This document shows, piece by piece, positions 33,467 to 42,652 of a DNA stretch of 64,000 nt. Positions within the stretch are counted from its first letter, which is position 1; the number at the start of each line of letters is the position of its first letter. The notes below the pieces were generated by a model that had not been told where the DNA came from, ran no database searches, and saw only the letters and a program-made list of their open reading frames with translations. The translations under genes and the position numbers were made by a program. The DNA is from Palsa-744 sp963734815 (GTDB lineage: Bacteria; Actinomycetota; Thermoleophilia; Solirubrobacterales; Solirubrobacteraceae): contig CAVTIH010000003.1 of the NCBI GenBank assembly GCA_963734815.1, forward strand, positions 62,001-126,000, given 5' to 3'.

Positions 33467-35818
33467 TCAGAACCGATCGCCGTCGCGCCCGGAGCCGTGA
33501 CGGGGACGGCCGGAGCCACGCGGGGCCGAATCGCTGCGGCCACGGTCGCGCTCGCCGCCACGACTATTGCCCTCACGACCGTTATTGCGCGAGGGGCCCG
33601 ATGAGCGGCCGGATGAGCGGGATCCCGGTCCGCCTCCCGCGCCCACAGCCGCGAGCTCCTCGACCGTCTTGCCCGCGATCTCCGGATCGTCGGCGAGGCG
33701 CAGACCGATCCGTCCACGCTCACGGTCGACCTCGACCACGCGCACGTTGATCTCATCGCCTTTGTTGAGCACGTCCTCGACGGTCGAGATACGCTCCCCC
33801 GGCGACACGTTGGAGATGTGCAGCAGCCCGTCGGTGCCCTTCGCCAGCTCCACGAACGCGCCGAACGTGGTCGTCTTGACGACCTTGCCGAGGAACTCGT
33901 CGCCGACCTCGACCTCCTTCATCATCGTCCGGATCCGCTCCAGCAGTTGGTCGGCGAGCTCGCCGTTGGCGGAGTAGATCAGCACCTGGCCCTCGTCGTT
34001 GACGTCGATCTGCGATTCGTACTCATCCGAGAGGCCGCGAATCGTTTCCCCACCCTTGCCGATCAGCAAGCCGATCTGGGAGGGGTCGATCTGGATCGTC
34101 TGGATCCGCGGTGCGTACTGCGAGAGCTGCTCGCGCGGGGTCTTGATGACGTCGGCCATCTTGCCGAGAATGAACGTGCGCGCCTCTTTGGCCTGCGCGA
34201 GCGCGTCGCGGAGGATCTCGAATGTGACGCCGGTGATCTTGATGTCCATCTGCAGTGCGGTGATCCCGCGCTCGGTGCCGGCGACCTTGAAGTCCATGTC
34301 GCCGAGGTGGTCCTCAACGCCGGCGATGTCGGTCAGCACGATGTAGTCGTCACCCTCTTTGATCAGGCCCATCGCGATTCCCGCGACGGGGCGCTTGATC
34401 GGCACCCCAGCATCCATCAGCGACAGCGAGGAGCCGCATACCGAGGCCATCGAGGAGGAGCCGTTTGACTCAAGGATGTCCGAGACGACGCGGATCGAGT
34501 AGGGGAACTCCTCGATCGAGGGCACCATCGGCGCGAGCGCGCGCTCGGCCAGCGCGCCGTGACCGATGTCGCGACGCTTGACGCCGCCCATCCGGCCCGC
34601 CTCCCCGACCGAGAACGGCGGGAAGTTGTAGTGATGCCAGTAGTACTTTTTGGTCTCGAGGCCGAGCGTGTCGATGCGCATCTCCTCCTTGAGGGTGCCC
34701 ATCGCCACGACGCTCAGCGCCTGCGTCTGCCCACGCGTGAACAGCGCCGAGCCGTGCGTGCGCGGCGTGACGCCGACTTCGATCGAAATGTCGCGGATCT
34801 CGTTCTCCGAGCGCCCATCCGGGCGCTTCTTGTGCACGGCGATGCGCTCGCGAATGATCGCCTTCTCGAACTTGTCGAACGCGAGCTGAACAGCGGCGCG
34901 GCGCTCTCTGGCGCTCGTGAGCTCCTCCTCGGAGGCACCCTCGGGCGCGGCCGGGGCGTACTGCGCGAGGATCGCCCCCTCAACGGCCTTGGTCGCGTCC
35001 TGGCGCTCGAGCTTGTCCTCAACCTGCGTGGCCGCGTCGAGGGCGCCGCCGTGGGAGCCGCGGATCTGCTCCAGCAGCGACGGATCAACGGCGATCGTCT
35101 CAAAGGCTTTCTTCTGCTTGCCGACTTTCGCGGCGAGGTCGCGCTGGAGTGCGCACAGCTTCTTGATCTCCGCGTGGGCGATGTCCAGCGCGTCGAGGAT
35201 CTCGGCCTCGGGGATCTCGTTGGCGCCCGCCTCGACCATCAGGATCGCCTCCTCGGTGCCCGCGACGATCAGGTCGAGGTCCGAGCTGTTCTCGGCGTCC
35301 GCCTGCGGGTCCTCCTCGGAGGGGTTGACGACGAAGTTGCCGTCGATCTTGCCAATGCGCACCGCACCGACAGGCATCGGCAGCGGGATGTCGGAGATCA
35401 TCAGCGCCGCGGAGGCGCCGTTCATCGCAAGGATGTCATAGGGGTGCACGTGGTCGATCGAAAGCGGGATCGCGACCAGCTGCGTGTCATAGCGCCAGTC
35501 CTTGGGGAACAGCGGGCGGATCGGGCGGTCGATCATGCGCGCGGTCAGCGTGCCCTTCTCGCCGGGGCGGCCCTCGCGCTTGAAGAACGAGCCGGGAATT
35601 TTCCCAGCGGCGTACATGCGCTCCTCGACGTCCACCGTCAGCGGGAGGAAGTCGACGTCTCGCAGCGAGCCGGCGACGGCTGTCGCGAGCACCATCGTGT
35701 CGCCCTGACGGACGACCACTGCGCCGGAGGCCTGCTTGGCCATCCTGCCGGTCTCAAACGAGATCTCGCTACCAGCAATCTCCACGGAGACCCGTGTAAC
35801 GGCTACATCACTACTCAT
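33467..35818 (-). CDS. pnp: Polyribonucleotide nucleotidyltransferase
   Basis: The 783-residue PNPase has two RNase PH domains (SFFKREGRPGEKGTLTARMIDRP; LTDIAGVEDHLGDMDFKVAG), then KH (QIGLLIGKGGETIRGL) and S1 (VGDEFLGKVVKTTTFGAFVEL) domains. A basic Gly/Arg/Ser tail ends GRDGDRF. It degrades RNA phosphorolytically from the 3' end. ATG 35818 follows an AAGG site. The 195 bp upstream holds a short hairpin, CTTCAC-TTT-GTGAAG, near 35987-36001, of unknown role; pnp leaders are often self-regulated by RNA structure. Confidence 0.97.
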   Translation of the reverse strand: MSSDVAVTRVSVEIAGSEISFETGRMAKQASGAVVVRQGDTMVLATAVAGSLRDVDFLPLTVDVEERMYAAGKIPGSFFKREGRPGEKGTLTARMIDRPIRPLFPKDWRYDTQLVAIPLSIDHVHPYDILAMNGASAALMISDIPLPMPVGAVRIGKIDGNFVVNPSEEDPQADAENSSDLDLIVAGTEEAILMVEAGANEIPEAEILDALDIAHAEIKKLCALQRDLAAKVGKQKKAFETIAVDPSLLEQIRGSHGGALDAATQVEDKLERQDATKAVEGAILAQYAPAAPEGASEEELTSARERRAAVQLAFDKFEKAIIRERIAVHKKRPDGRSENEIRDISIEVGVTPRTHGSALFTRGQTQALSVVAMGTLKEEMRIDTLGLETKKYYWHHYNFPPFSVGEAGRMGGVKRRDIGHGALAERALAPMVPSIEEFPYSIRVVSDILESNGSSSMASVCGSSLSLMDAGVPIKRPVAGIAMGLIKEGDDYIVLTDIAGVEDHLGDMDFKVAGTERGITALQMDIKITGVTFEILRDALAQAKEARTFILGKMADVIKTPREQLSQYAPRIQTIQIDPSQIGLLIGKGGETIRGLSDEYESQIDVNDEGQVLIYSANGELADQLLERIRTMMKEVEVGDEFLGKVVKTTTFGAFVELAKGTDGLLHISNVSPGERISTVEDVLNKGDEINVRVVEVDRERGRIGLRLADDPEIAGKTVEELAAVGAGGGPGSRSSGRSSGPSRNNGREGNSRGGERDRGRSDSAPRGSGRPRHGSGRDGDRF

Positions 35819-36013
35819 ATTTTTACTGCCTTCCTGTTCCGCCCGACCCAGCCCTGCGGACTGTGTGCCCTCGGCGGAGCTATCTCTATTTGTCTTATTC
35901 CGAACGTAGCGGAGCTTAGCGCAGCGGGGCCGGCGAGTCCGCCCCCGGCGGCCGGGGTTCGATGTGCGCTTTTTGGACCCTAACCCTTCACTTTGTGAAG
36001 CGGTGAGGGTTCG

Positions 36014-36472
36014 TCAGACGTTCTTCAAGCCACCGAGAATCATGTGGACTCCCGGAAGGTCGGCGGGCGAGGGCGCCTGGTAGCTCCAGCGCACGACTCC
36101 GTCGGGACCGACGATCGCCAGCGCACGCTGCGGAAAGCCGCTCTCGTGCAGCACGCCGAAGGCGGTGCAGGCCGCTCCCTTCGGCTCGAAGTCCGAGAGC
36201 TGCGGGATGTGGACTCCAAGCTTTTCACGGAACGCTTTCTGCGCCCACGTGCTGTCGCAGGAGACGCCGTAGATCGCCGCGCCGTCGGCCGTTATCCCGC
36301 CGAGCTCCTTCTCGTAAAGCTGCAGCTGGTCGGTGCAAACGGGGCTGAACGCGAACGGGTAGAACACCAGCACGGTGGTTTTGCCACGCAGGTTCTTCTC
36401 GGTGAAGGGCTCGCCGCTTTCGGTGGCGAAGCTGAAGCTCGGAACCTCGGTGCCGGGGTCGAGAACGCTCAC
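36014..36472 (-). CDS. Peroxiredoxin (AhpE/BCP-like)
   Basis: The 152-residue thioredoxin-fold peroxidase has the peroxidatic cysteine in FYPFAFSPVCTDQL and the partner region RWSYQAPSPADLPG. Two further cysteines (VSCDSTWAQ, GAACTAFG) could serve as a resolving residue, so 1-Cys or atypical 2-Cys chemistry cannot be decided. It reduces hydroperoxides at the expense of a thiol donor. The GTG start at 36472 lies 11 nt after the rpsO stop, so the genes are likely co-transcribed. Confidence 0.88.
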   Translation of the reverse strand: MSVLDPGTEVPSFSFATESGEPFTEKNLRGKTTVLVFYPFAFSPVCTDQLQLYEKELGGITADGAAIYGVSCDSTWAQKAFREKLGVHIPQLSDFEPKGAACTAFGVLHESGFPQRALAIVGPDGVVRWSYQAPSPADLPGVHMILGGLKNV

Positions 36473-36483
36473 TGCCGCTGCTC

Positions 36484-36753
36484 CTACTTGCGCAGGCCGA
36501 GCTCTTTGATCAGCGCGCGGTAGCCCTCGAGGTCGGTGCGCTGCAGATAGTCGAGGAAACGCCGGCGGCGTCCCACCAGCATCAGCAGGCCACGACGCGA
36601 GTGGTGGTCTTTCTTCTGCGCGCGCAGATGCTCGGTGAGGTGGTTGATGCGCTCGGTCAAGAGCGCCACCTGCACCCTCGTGTTCCCGGTGTCGCGCTCG
36701 CTGGAGCCGAACTTGGCGGCGATCTCGCGCTTTCTCTCGGTGGTCAACATCAT
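36484..36753 (-). CDS. rpsO: 30S ribosomal protein S15
   Basis: The 89-residue protein has the S15 core: GNTRVQVALLTERINHLTEHL, KKDHHSRRGLLMLVGRRRRFLDYL and a C-terminus YRALIKELGLRK. It binds the central domain of 16S rRNA early in 30S assembly. Two adjacent ATGs (36753 and 36750) are possible starts. It lies between ribF and the peroxiredoxin gene in the usual truB-ribF-rpsO order. Confidence 0.97.
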   Translation of the reverse strand: MMLTTERKREIAAKFGSSERDTGNTRVQVALLTERINHLTEHLRAQKKDHHSRRGLLMLVGRRRRFLDYLQRTDLEGYRALIKELGLRK

Positions 36754-36779
36754 CGGCGGTGGCACACGGTAGCAAAGAC

Positions 36780-37667
36780 TCACAGCTCGGCAAGCACCTC
36801 ACGTGTCTGCTCGACGTCGCGGTGCATCTGCTCGATCAGCTCCTCAACGGTGGCGAAGCGCCGCTCGCCGCGCAGGCGACGCATGAAGTCCAGGCGCAGC
36901 TCGCTGCCGTACAGGTCGCCGTCGAAGTCCAGCAGATATGCCTCGATCAGCTCGCCGCGGCCGGTGGTGAAGGTCGGGCGCACCCCCACGTTGACGGCGG
37001 CTGGGCGGCCGTCGGCGAGGCAGGCGTAGATGCCGTGGCCGGGACACACCAGCTCCTCCTCGGGGATCAAGTTGGCCGTCGGGAAGTCGAGCGTGCGCCC
37101 CCGTTCATCGCCACGCACCACCTCGCCCCGCAGTTGGAAGGGGGCTCCGAGAAAGCGCGCTGCCTGATCGACCTCACCGGCCAGCACGAGGCCGCGGATG
37201 TGGCTGGAGGAGACGATCTCCCCGTCCACCTCGAGCAGTGGGTGCACGGTCGTCTGAAAGCGCCCATCGGACGCCAGCAGCTGCGTGTCGCCTCGCGCGC
37301 GGTGGCCGAAACGGAAGTTCTCGCCGACCGAGACCCGCACTGCCCCGAGCGCCTCGACCAGCACCTCATCGATGAACTCCTGCGCAGTGCGCGCGGCGAA
37401 AGCAGCGTCGAAGGGAATCACGATCAGCTCCTGCACCCCGAGTGCGGCGATCAGCTCGGCCTTCACTGCGAGCGGGGTGAGCAGCTTCGGCGCGTGCTGG
37501 GGCGCAACCACCGAAACCGGGTGGGGATCGAACGTGAGCACGCTGTCGGAGCCGCGGATCACCTCGCGGTGGCCGAGGTGCACGCCGTCGAAGGTGCCGA
37601 CCGCCACCTGGCGCTCGCTGGCCGATCTTCGATCGGTCTGTACATCGGGAAGGCTGGTGATCTTCAC
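36780..37667 (-). CDS. ribF: Bifunctional riboflavin kinase/FAD synthetase
   Basis: The 295-residue protein contains the nucleotidyltransferase motif VAVGTFDGVHLGHREV and FDPHP, the VSVGENFRFGHRARGD region, SSSHIRGLVLAGEV, and the kinase domain (GRTLDFPTANLIPEE, GIYACLADG, VNVGVRPTF). It phosphorylates riboflavin to FMN and adenylates FMN to FAD. GTG 37667 lies 10 nt after the truB stop; longer upstream frames have no ribosome site. No FMN-riboswitch context applies, as the gene is inside an operon. Confidence 0.95.
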   Translation of the reverse strand: MKITSLPDVQTDRRSASERQVAVGTFDGVHLGHREVIRGSDSVLTFDPHPVSVVAPQHAPKLLTPLAVKAELIAALGVQELIVIPFDAAFAARTAQEFIDEVLVEALGAVRVSVGENFRFGHRARGDTQLLASDGRFQTTVHPLLEVDGEIVSSSHIRGLVLAGEVDQAARFLGAPFQLRGEVVRGDERGRTLDFPTANLIPEEELVCPGHGIYACLADGRPAAVNVGVRPTFTTGRGELIEAYLLDFDGDLYGSELRLDFMRRLRGERRFATVEELIEQMHRDVEQTREVLAEL

Positions 37668-37677
37668 GCATGCAAGC

Positions 37678-38340
37678 CTATTGGAGGCCGCACTGGGCCA
37701 GCACTCGCTCGATCGCCAGCGGTTCGGGCGATCGCCACTCCTCGCCTCGTTGTGGCGGCGGCACCGCATCCTCCACCTTGAACGGTCCGATCGCGGTGCG
37801 CCGCAGCTGAATGCAGTATCCGTCGTGCAGATCGGCGATCAGCGAGCGCACGTATGTGCCCGAGGAGCACTCGATCAGGAAGGCGGCGCGATCGCGATCA
37901 CGCCACAGCTGCTCGAAGTGGTGGACGGTGACGATCCGCTCGGGCATCTCGAAGAGCTCCCCGCGCCGCGCGCGCTTGTAGGCACGCTCACCGTTGATCT
38001 TCACCGCCGAGTGCATCGGGGGCCGCTGGCGTATCTCGCCCGTGGGCAGCTGCGGGGGGTCGGGTGGTAGTCGCCCGGTGTGCGTGATCTCCCCCTCCGG
38101 GTCGCCGGTGCTCGAAACCGCACCGAGCTGGGCGAGCGTCTCGTAGCGCTTGGGCAGCCCCATCAGCTGCTGCTGGATCCGCGTCGCGCGCCCGACCAGC
38201 ACCAGCAGCAGGCCGGTGGCGAATGGGTCGAGCGTCCCCGCGTGGCCGGTCTTGACGCCCCCCAACGCGCGGCGCACGGCGGCAACCACATCGTGCGAGG
38301 TGATCCCCACCGGCTTGTCGATCAAGAGGACGCCGTTCAC
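37678..38340 (-). CDS. truB: tRNA pseudouridine(55) synthase
   Basis: The 220-residue protein shows VLLIDKPVGITSHDVV, the catalytic aspartate in GHAGTLDPFATGLLLV, KRYETLAQLG, RPPMHSAVKINGERAYKRAR and CSSGTYVRSLIADL. It makes pseudouridine 55 in the T-loop of tRNAs. It is shorter than typical TruB proteins (about 290-310 residues) because it lacks a full C-terminal PUA domain, as in some actinobacteria. It lies upstream of ribF with a 10-nt gap. Confidence 0.95.
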   Translation of the reverse strand: MNGVLLIDKPVGITSHDVVAAVRRALGGVKTGHAGTLDPFATGLLLVLVGRATRIQQQLMGLPKRYETLAQLGAVSSTGDPEGEITHTGRLPPDPPQLPTGEIRQRPPMHSAVKINGERAYKRARRGELFEMPERIVTVHHFEQLWRDRDRAAFLIECSSGTYVRSLIADLHDGYCIQLRRTAIGPFKVEDAVPPPQRGEEWRSPEPLAIERVLAQCGLQ

Positions 38341-38418
38341 CGCCGTATCATCGCGCGCCGCGGCGTTCTAAGGATGGGAGGGGTGCGCAGCCGCGAGCAG
38401 GCGTCCGCAACGCGGGCC

Positions 38419-39450
38419 TCAGGCCGGCGCCGGCGTGGGATGCAGCTGGGCGGCGATCTCGTGGCGCAGGAATTGGATCAGCTCGGAGGGCTCGAGCGAG
38501 GTGGAGAAGCCGGCGGCGCGGCGGTGCCCACCGCCCCCCTGCGCACGGGCGATCGCCGAGACGTCCACATCGTCGTCGACGGCGCGCAGCGACACCTTGC
38601 GCTCGCCGCGGCGCTCCGGCGCGGTCAGCTCGCGTACGAGCGCAGCAACCTTGGTGCCCCGCACGGCGCGTAGGTGGTCGACGATCCCCTCGGAGTAGCT
38701 CTCCTCGGCTTCGGCTTGGCGAAAGTCCTCGGCGCTCAGTACCGCGACCGTCAGCTCGTCCTCGTCGAAGCGCTGGACCTGCCCAAGTCCGAGCGCAAGC
38801 AGCGCCAGCTTCGGGTAGGGCATCTCCTCGTACAGCCGGCGATAGATCGCCTGCACGTCGACGCCCGCCTCAATCAGCTCAGCCGCCATCAGGTGCGCGC
38901 GCGGCCCCGTGTTCTCGTACATGAAGCGCCCCGTGTCGGTCACCAGCCCGACATACAGCGCCTGCGCCACGGCCGGAGCGGGACTTACGCCGAGCCCGTG
39001 CATCAGATCCCAGATGATCTCCGCCGTACACGACGCATCCGCCACCACGTGATCGACTGTGCCGAAGCGCGTGTTGTCGTGGTGGTGGTCGATGTTCAGC
39101 AGATGCGCTCCCTCCCGCAGCGCGTCGGCCGAGTTGCGGTCGATGTTGCCGCAGTCCAACAGCACCACGGTGCGCTGGGCGATGTCGGCCGGCGGCGACT
39201 GGATCGCGTCAGCGAGGTCGAAGAAGCGGTATTCCAAGGGCAGCGGCAGCTCGCCGGGGGGAACAAACATCAGCGAATCCTTGCCGAGCGCGGTGAGCAG
39301 CCCCTGCATCCCCAGCAGCGAGCCGATCGCGTCGCCGTCCATGTTTTCGTGCGTGGCGAGCACGAAGCTCGAGTCCTCGCGGATTCGTTCGAGCACGAGC
39401 CCGCGGGTCTCGGCCAAGCCGGCCGCCCCTGAGGCGCCGTTCTCACTCAT
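38419..39450 (-). CDS. nrnA: DHH/DHHA1 phosphoesterase (NrnA-like oligoribonuclease/pAp phosphatase)
   Basis: The 343-residue protein has DHH-family motifs: THENMDGDAIGS, VVLLDCGN, NIDHHHDNTRFG and LVTDTGRF. A DHHA1 domain contains AQGGGGHRRAAGF. NrnA enzymes degrade short oligoribonucleotides and pAp, and related proteins hydrolyse pApA from c-di-AMP. Position between rbfA and truB is the standard Gram-positive arrangement. It overlaps the rbfA stop by 8 nt. Confidence 0.94.
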   Translation of the reverse strand: MSENGASGAAGLAETRGLVLERIREDSSFVLATHENMDGDAIGSLLGMQGLLTALGKDSLMFVPPGELPLPLEYRFFDLADAIQSPPADIAQRTVVLLDCGNIDRNSADALREGAHLLNIDHHHDNTRFGTVDHVVADASCTAEIIWDLMHGLGVSPAPAVAQALYVGLVTDTGRFMYENTGPRAHLMAAELIEAGVDVQAIYRRLYEEMPYPKLALLALGLGQVQRFDEDELTVAVLSAEDFRQAEAEESYSEGIVDHLRAVRGTKVAALVRELTAPERRGERKVSLRAVDDDVDVSAIARAQGGGGHRRAAGFSTSLEPSELIQFLRHEIAAQLHPTPAPA

Positions 39451-39796
39451 CGTCGCCCACCCCCGGCTCGTCGAGAAGCGCCTCCAGGCGCATCGCGCGA
39501 TCGGTTGTGTCGTCGTAGATGAAGTCGAGTGTCGGCGTGCGCTTCAGGCGCAGCTCGGAGGCGACGCGCCGCTGCATGTAGCCATGAGCACTGCGCAGCC
39601 CCGCCAGCGTCGCCTCGCGCAACGGCTTGTCGCCGAGCACACTTACGTACACGCGGGCGTGGCTGAGGTCAGCGCTCGTCTTCACATCGGTCACAGTTAC
39701 GAATCCCACTCGCGGATCCTTCAACTCGGCTGCCACCACCCCTCCGATCACCTGCCTGATCGCCTCGTCGACGCGGCGCATGCGGCCACTGGTCAT
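39443..39796 (-). CDS. rbfA: Ribosome-binding factor A
   Basis: The 117-residue KH-like protein opens RMRRVDEAIRQVIGGVVAAEL and contains DPRVGFVTVTDVKTSADLSHARVYV and ELRLKRTPTLDFIYDD, the RbfA signature. It binds free 30S subunits and helps 16S 5'-end maturation and cold adaptation. It lies between infB (60-bp gap) and nrnA (8-nt overlap). Confidence 0.95.
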   Translation of the reverse strand: MTSGRMRRVDEAIRQVIGGVVAAELKDPRVGFVTVTDVKTSADLSHARVYVSVLGDKPLREATLAGLRSAHGYMQRRVASELRLKRTPTLDFIYDDTTDRAMRLEALLDEPGVGDDE

Positions 39797-39855
39797 CCTA
39801 CTCTCCGAGCCCGTCGGGATTGCAAGCTGCGTTAGAACCTGTTTGAAACAGGTCC

Positions 39856-42369
39856 TTAAGAGAGCTCTCGCTCGACCTGGCGCGTCTCGTACGTCTCAAG
39901 CACGTCACCCTCGCGCAGATCCTGAAAGTTGGCGAGCACGATCCCGCACTCGAAGCCGGCCGCGACCTCACGGGTGTCCTCGTTGAAGCGTCGCAGGCTT
40001 GCGATCGTGGTGTCCTGGATCACCGTGCCCTCGCGCACGACGCGCACCCGGGCGCCGCGTGTGACCTTGCCCTCGGTGACGTGCGACCCGGCGATCGTGC
40101 CGATGCGCGAGGCGCGGAACAGCTGGCGCACCTCGGCCTGGCCGAGCACGGTCTCGACCTCCTCGGGCTCCAGCAGGCCCTGCATTGCCGCGCGCAGCTC
40201 CTCGATCGCGCGGTAGATGACTGCGTAGGAACGGATCTCGACGCCTTCGCGCTCGGCGACCTGGCGAGCATCGCCGACGGGGCGCACGTTGAAGGCCAGG
40301 ATCACCCCTTCGGAAGCAGCGGCGAGCATCACATCGGACTCGTTGATGCCGCCGACCCCACGGTGGATGATGTTGACCTTCACCTCCTCCTGCGGAAGCT
40401 TGGCGATCTCGTCCTCGATCGCCTCCAATGAGCCGGCGACGTCGGCCTTGACCACAAGACCAAGCTCCTTCACGGCCCCCTCGCGGGCCAGCTTGAAGAC
40501 GTCCTCAAGCGAAACTTTGCGCCCGGAGCGGCGCGCCAGCGCCTCGGTCTTCAGGCGGTTGGCGCGGACGCCCGCCAGCTGACGGGCGCGCCGCTCGTTC
40601 TCGACCACCCTGACCGGCTCGCCGGCCTCAGGGACGCCGTCGAAGCCGAGCACCTCGACCGGCTCGCCCGGCTCGGCGTGTTTGGTGCGCGCGCCGGTGA
40701 AGTCGTGCATCGCGCGCACCCGCCCGAAGTGGGCGCCCGCGACTAGCGCATCGCCCACGCGCAGCGTGCCGCGCTGAATCAAGATGCTGACGACCGGGCC
40801 ACGGCCGGGGTCGAGCTTGGACTCGATCACTGTGCCCGAGGCCTCCGCGCCGCGATTGGAGCGCAACTCCTCCAGATCGGTCACGACCTGGATCGTGTCG
40901 AGCAGTTCGTCAAGGCCCTGGCGGGTCTTCGCGGAGACGTCGACGAACTCGGTCTCCCCACCCCAGTCGGAGGGTTGCAGCCCGTGCTGGGCCATTTCGT
41001 TGCGCACGCGCTCGGGCTGGGCGCCCTCCTTGTCAACCTTGTTGACCGCGACCACGATCGGCACGTCGGCAGCGCGAGCGTGGTCGATCGCCTCCTCCGT
41101 CTGTGGCTTGACGCCGTCGTCGGCGGCGATCACGATCACGGCGAGGTCGGTGACACGCGCGCCGCGGGCGCGCATCGCTGTGAACGCCTCGTGGCCGGGG
41201 GTGTCGAGAAAGGTGATCTGTTTGCCGGCATGGCGCACCTGGTAGGCGCCGATGTGCTGGGTGATGCCGCCCGCCTCGCCGGCGGCGACCTCGGTCTTGC
41301 GGATCGCGTCCAGCAGCGAGGTCTTGCCGTGGTCGACGTGACCCATCACCGTCACCACCGGGGGGCGCTCGACGAGGTCCTCCTCCGCATCCTCGTACAC
41401 CGGCTCCACTTCGACGTCGTCGGCGGCGTGGACGATCTCGATCTCCTTGCCGAAATCCTCGGCGAGGAGGAGGATCGCGTCGTCGGAGAGCGTCTGCGTG
41501 AGGGTCGCCATCTCTCCCAGGCTCATCAGCTTCTTGATCACTTCCGGCACCGGAACACCGAGGTACTCGGCGACGTCCTTGACGGTGGCGCCGGAGTTGA
41601 TGCGCACGAGGTTGGCGTCGCGGATCGCGGCGGAGTTGTCGATCGGTGCGATCGTCTCGTCGTAGGTGCCGCGGCGCCGGCGGCCCCGGCGCGGGCGCCG
41701 CTGGGGTTGGTTGGCAGGGCCGGCCTGCTGGCGGCGCGAGGCCTGCGAGTCGATCACCACGCGCCGGCGCCCGGGCTGAGGGGCGCCCGCGGGGGCGCGC
41801 TCGCCGGTACGGGAGTCACGGGTGGGGCGCACTCTTTCGGCGGCGGTGCCGCCGGTCGCGGCGGCCGCCCCACTCGTCTCGTCCACGGCGGTGGCCTCGG
41901 CCGGAGGCTGTGGTGAGGGCGTCGAGTCCGGCGTGGCGGTTTGCGGCGCCTGTGTCCTGGCGGCTCGCGCGGGCACGGTCGGTGCAGGCGAAGTGGCAGA
42001 CGCGGCGGGACCGGGGGCAACCGCGGATGTGGAGCCCGAGGCGGGAGCTGACGCAGAGCCAGTGGCGGGAGCCGACGCTGAAGCCGTGGCGGGCGCCGAG
42101 GCAGAACCAGTGCTGCGAGCCGACGCAGAGGCCGGCGCGGGGGCAGATGCAGAGCCGTTTGCACCGGAACCGCCATCGCTGGCCGAAACGGGGATGCGAG
42201 CCGAAGGCGAGTGTCCCCCGGCTTCGGTCAGCGCGCGCAGCGCGAGCGACTCATCGATCGAAGAGGAGACCGTCTTGACGTCGACGCCGGCAGCCTTGAG
42301 CTGGGCGAGCAGCGCCTTGCTCTCTACTCCCCGCTCCTTTGCGATCTCGTGTACGCGCTTCTTGCTCAT
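39856..42369 (-). CDS. infB: Translation initiation factor IF-2
   Basis: The 837-residue protein has the N-terminal IF2_N domain (KKRVHEIAKERGVESKALLAQLKAAG, seen in parts), a long Ala/Ser/Pro-rich linker, a second IF2_N, then the G domain (GHVDHGKTSLLDAI, DTPGHEAFTAM, NKVDKE). Domains II-IV end VLETYETRQVERELS. It loads fMet-tRNA on the 30S subunit. Residues about 48-62 are the translated palindromic element copy B. The linker includes a 24-bp repeat region. The ATG at 42369 overlaps the ylxR stop as ATGA. Confidence 0.97.
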   Translation of the reverse strand: MSKKRVHEIAKERGVESKALLAQLKAAGVDVKTVSSSIDESLALRALTEAGGHSPSARIPVSASDGGSGANGSASAPAPASASARSTGSASAPATASASAPATGSASAPASGSTSAVAPGPAASATSPAPTVPARAARTQAPQTATPDSTPSPQPPAEATAVDETSGAAAATGGTAAERVRPTRDSRTGERAPAGAPQPGRRRVVIDSQASRRQQAGPANQPQRRPRRGRRRRGTYDETIAPIDNSAAIRDANLVRINSGATVKDVAEYLGVPVPEVIKKLMSLGEMATLTQTLSDDAILLLAEDFGKEIEIVHAADDVEVEPVYEDAEEDLVERPPVVTVMGHVDHGKTSLLDAIRKTEVAAGEAGGITQHIGAYQVRHAGKQITFLDTPGHEAFTAMRARGARVTDLAVIVIAADDGVKPQTEEAIDHARAADVPIVVAVNKVDKEGAQPERVRNEMAQHGLQPSDWGGETEFVDVSAKTRQGLDELLDTIQVVTDLEELRSNRGAEASGTVIESKLDPGRGPVVSILIQRGTLRVGDALVAGAHFGRVRAMHDFTGARTKHAEPGEPVEVLGFDGVPEAGEPVRVVENERRARQLAGVRANRLKTEALARRSGRKVSLEDVFKLAREGAVKELGLVVKADVAGSLEAIEDEIAKLPQEEVKVNIIHRGVGGINESDVMLAAASEGVILAFNVRPVGDARQVAEREGVEIRSYAVIYRAIEELRAAMQGLLEPEEVETVLGQAEVRQLFRASRIGTIAGSHVTEGKVTRGARVRVVREGTVIQDTTIASLRRFNEDTREVAAGFECGIVLANFQDLREGDVLETYETRQVERELS
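42041..42160. repeat. 24-bp imperfect tandem repeat, five units, in infB
   Basis: Units beginning GCGGGAGCYGACGCWGA repeat every 24 bp from 42041 to 42160, with the last two more diverged. Each encodes an 8-residue unit of the Ala/Ser/Thr/Pro-rich IF-2 linker (such as SASAPATG). The length is a multiple of three, so unit changes keep the frame. Confidence 0.8.
42183..42227 (+). repeat. 45-bp palindromic element, copy B (in infB)
   Basis: It starts CCGAAACGGGGATGCGAGCC and ends GTCCCCCGGCTTCGG on the plus strand. infB is on the minus strand, so it is read antisense as TEAGGHSPSARIPVSA, at about residues 48-62, between the first IF2_N domain and the linker. Confidence 0.9.
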
Positions 42370-42644
42370 CGAATCGATTCTACGGGCTGGGGATCGAGTG
42401 TCACAGGACAGCGCAGCGCGCGGGCGATGCCGCGGCGACGTTCGGCGAGCCGCAGGCACTCCGCGTTGGGCGTCATTGCCGCGACCCCCGCCCTGCAGAG
42501 GTAGGCACCGCGTCCCTGGAGCGTACCGGCAGGGTCGATCACCGCGCGCCGTGAGCGCCCACCGTCATCGCGAGCAGCGGCGATGCGCAACAGCTCCGAC
42601 TTCGGCGCGATCCGTCCGCAGCCGACGCAGCGGCGCCGGGGCAC
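42366..42644 (-). CDS. ylxR: YlxR-family RNA-binding protein
   Basis: The 92-residue protein carries the YlxR (DUF448) features PRRRCVGCGRIAPKSELLRI, VIDPAGTLQGRGAYLCR and a late AERRRGIARAL. YlxR is a small RNA/nucleoid-binding protein always found between nusA and infB. GTG 42644 is preceded by GGGAG and follows the nusA stop by 8 nt. The end overlaps the infB start as ATGA. Confidence 0.9.
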   Translation of the reverse strand: MPRRRCVGCGRIAPKSELLRIAAARDDGGRSRRAVIDPAGTLQGRGAYLCRAGVAAMTPNAECLRLAERRRGIARALRCPVTLDPQPVESIR

Positions 42645-42652
42645 ATGGCTCC

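Noticed and set aside
34559..35983. 474-residue plus-strand frame opposite pnp
   Set aside because: It is a shadow of the intact pnp gene in GC-rich DNA; the composition is Arg/Leu/Asp-biased and there is no ribosome site.
35985..36013. Hairpin after the peroxiredoxin gene as an intrinsic terminator
   Set aside because: The stem is short and is followed by A residues, not a T run, in the direction of transcription.
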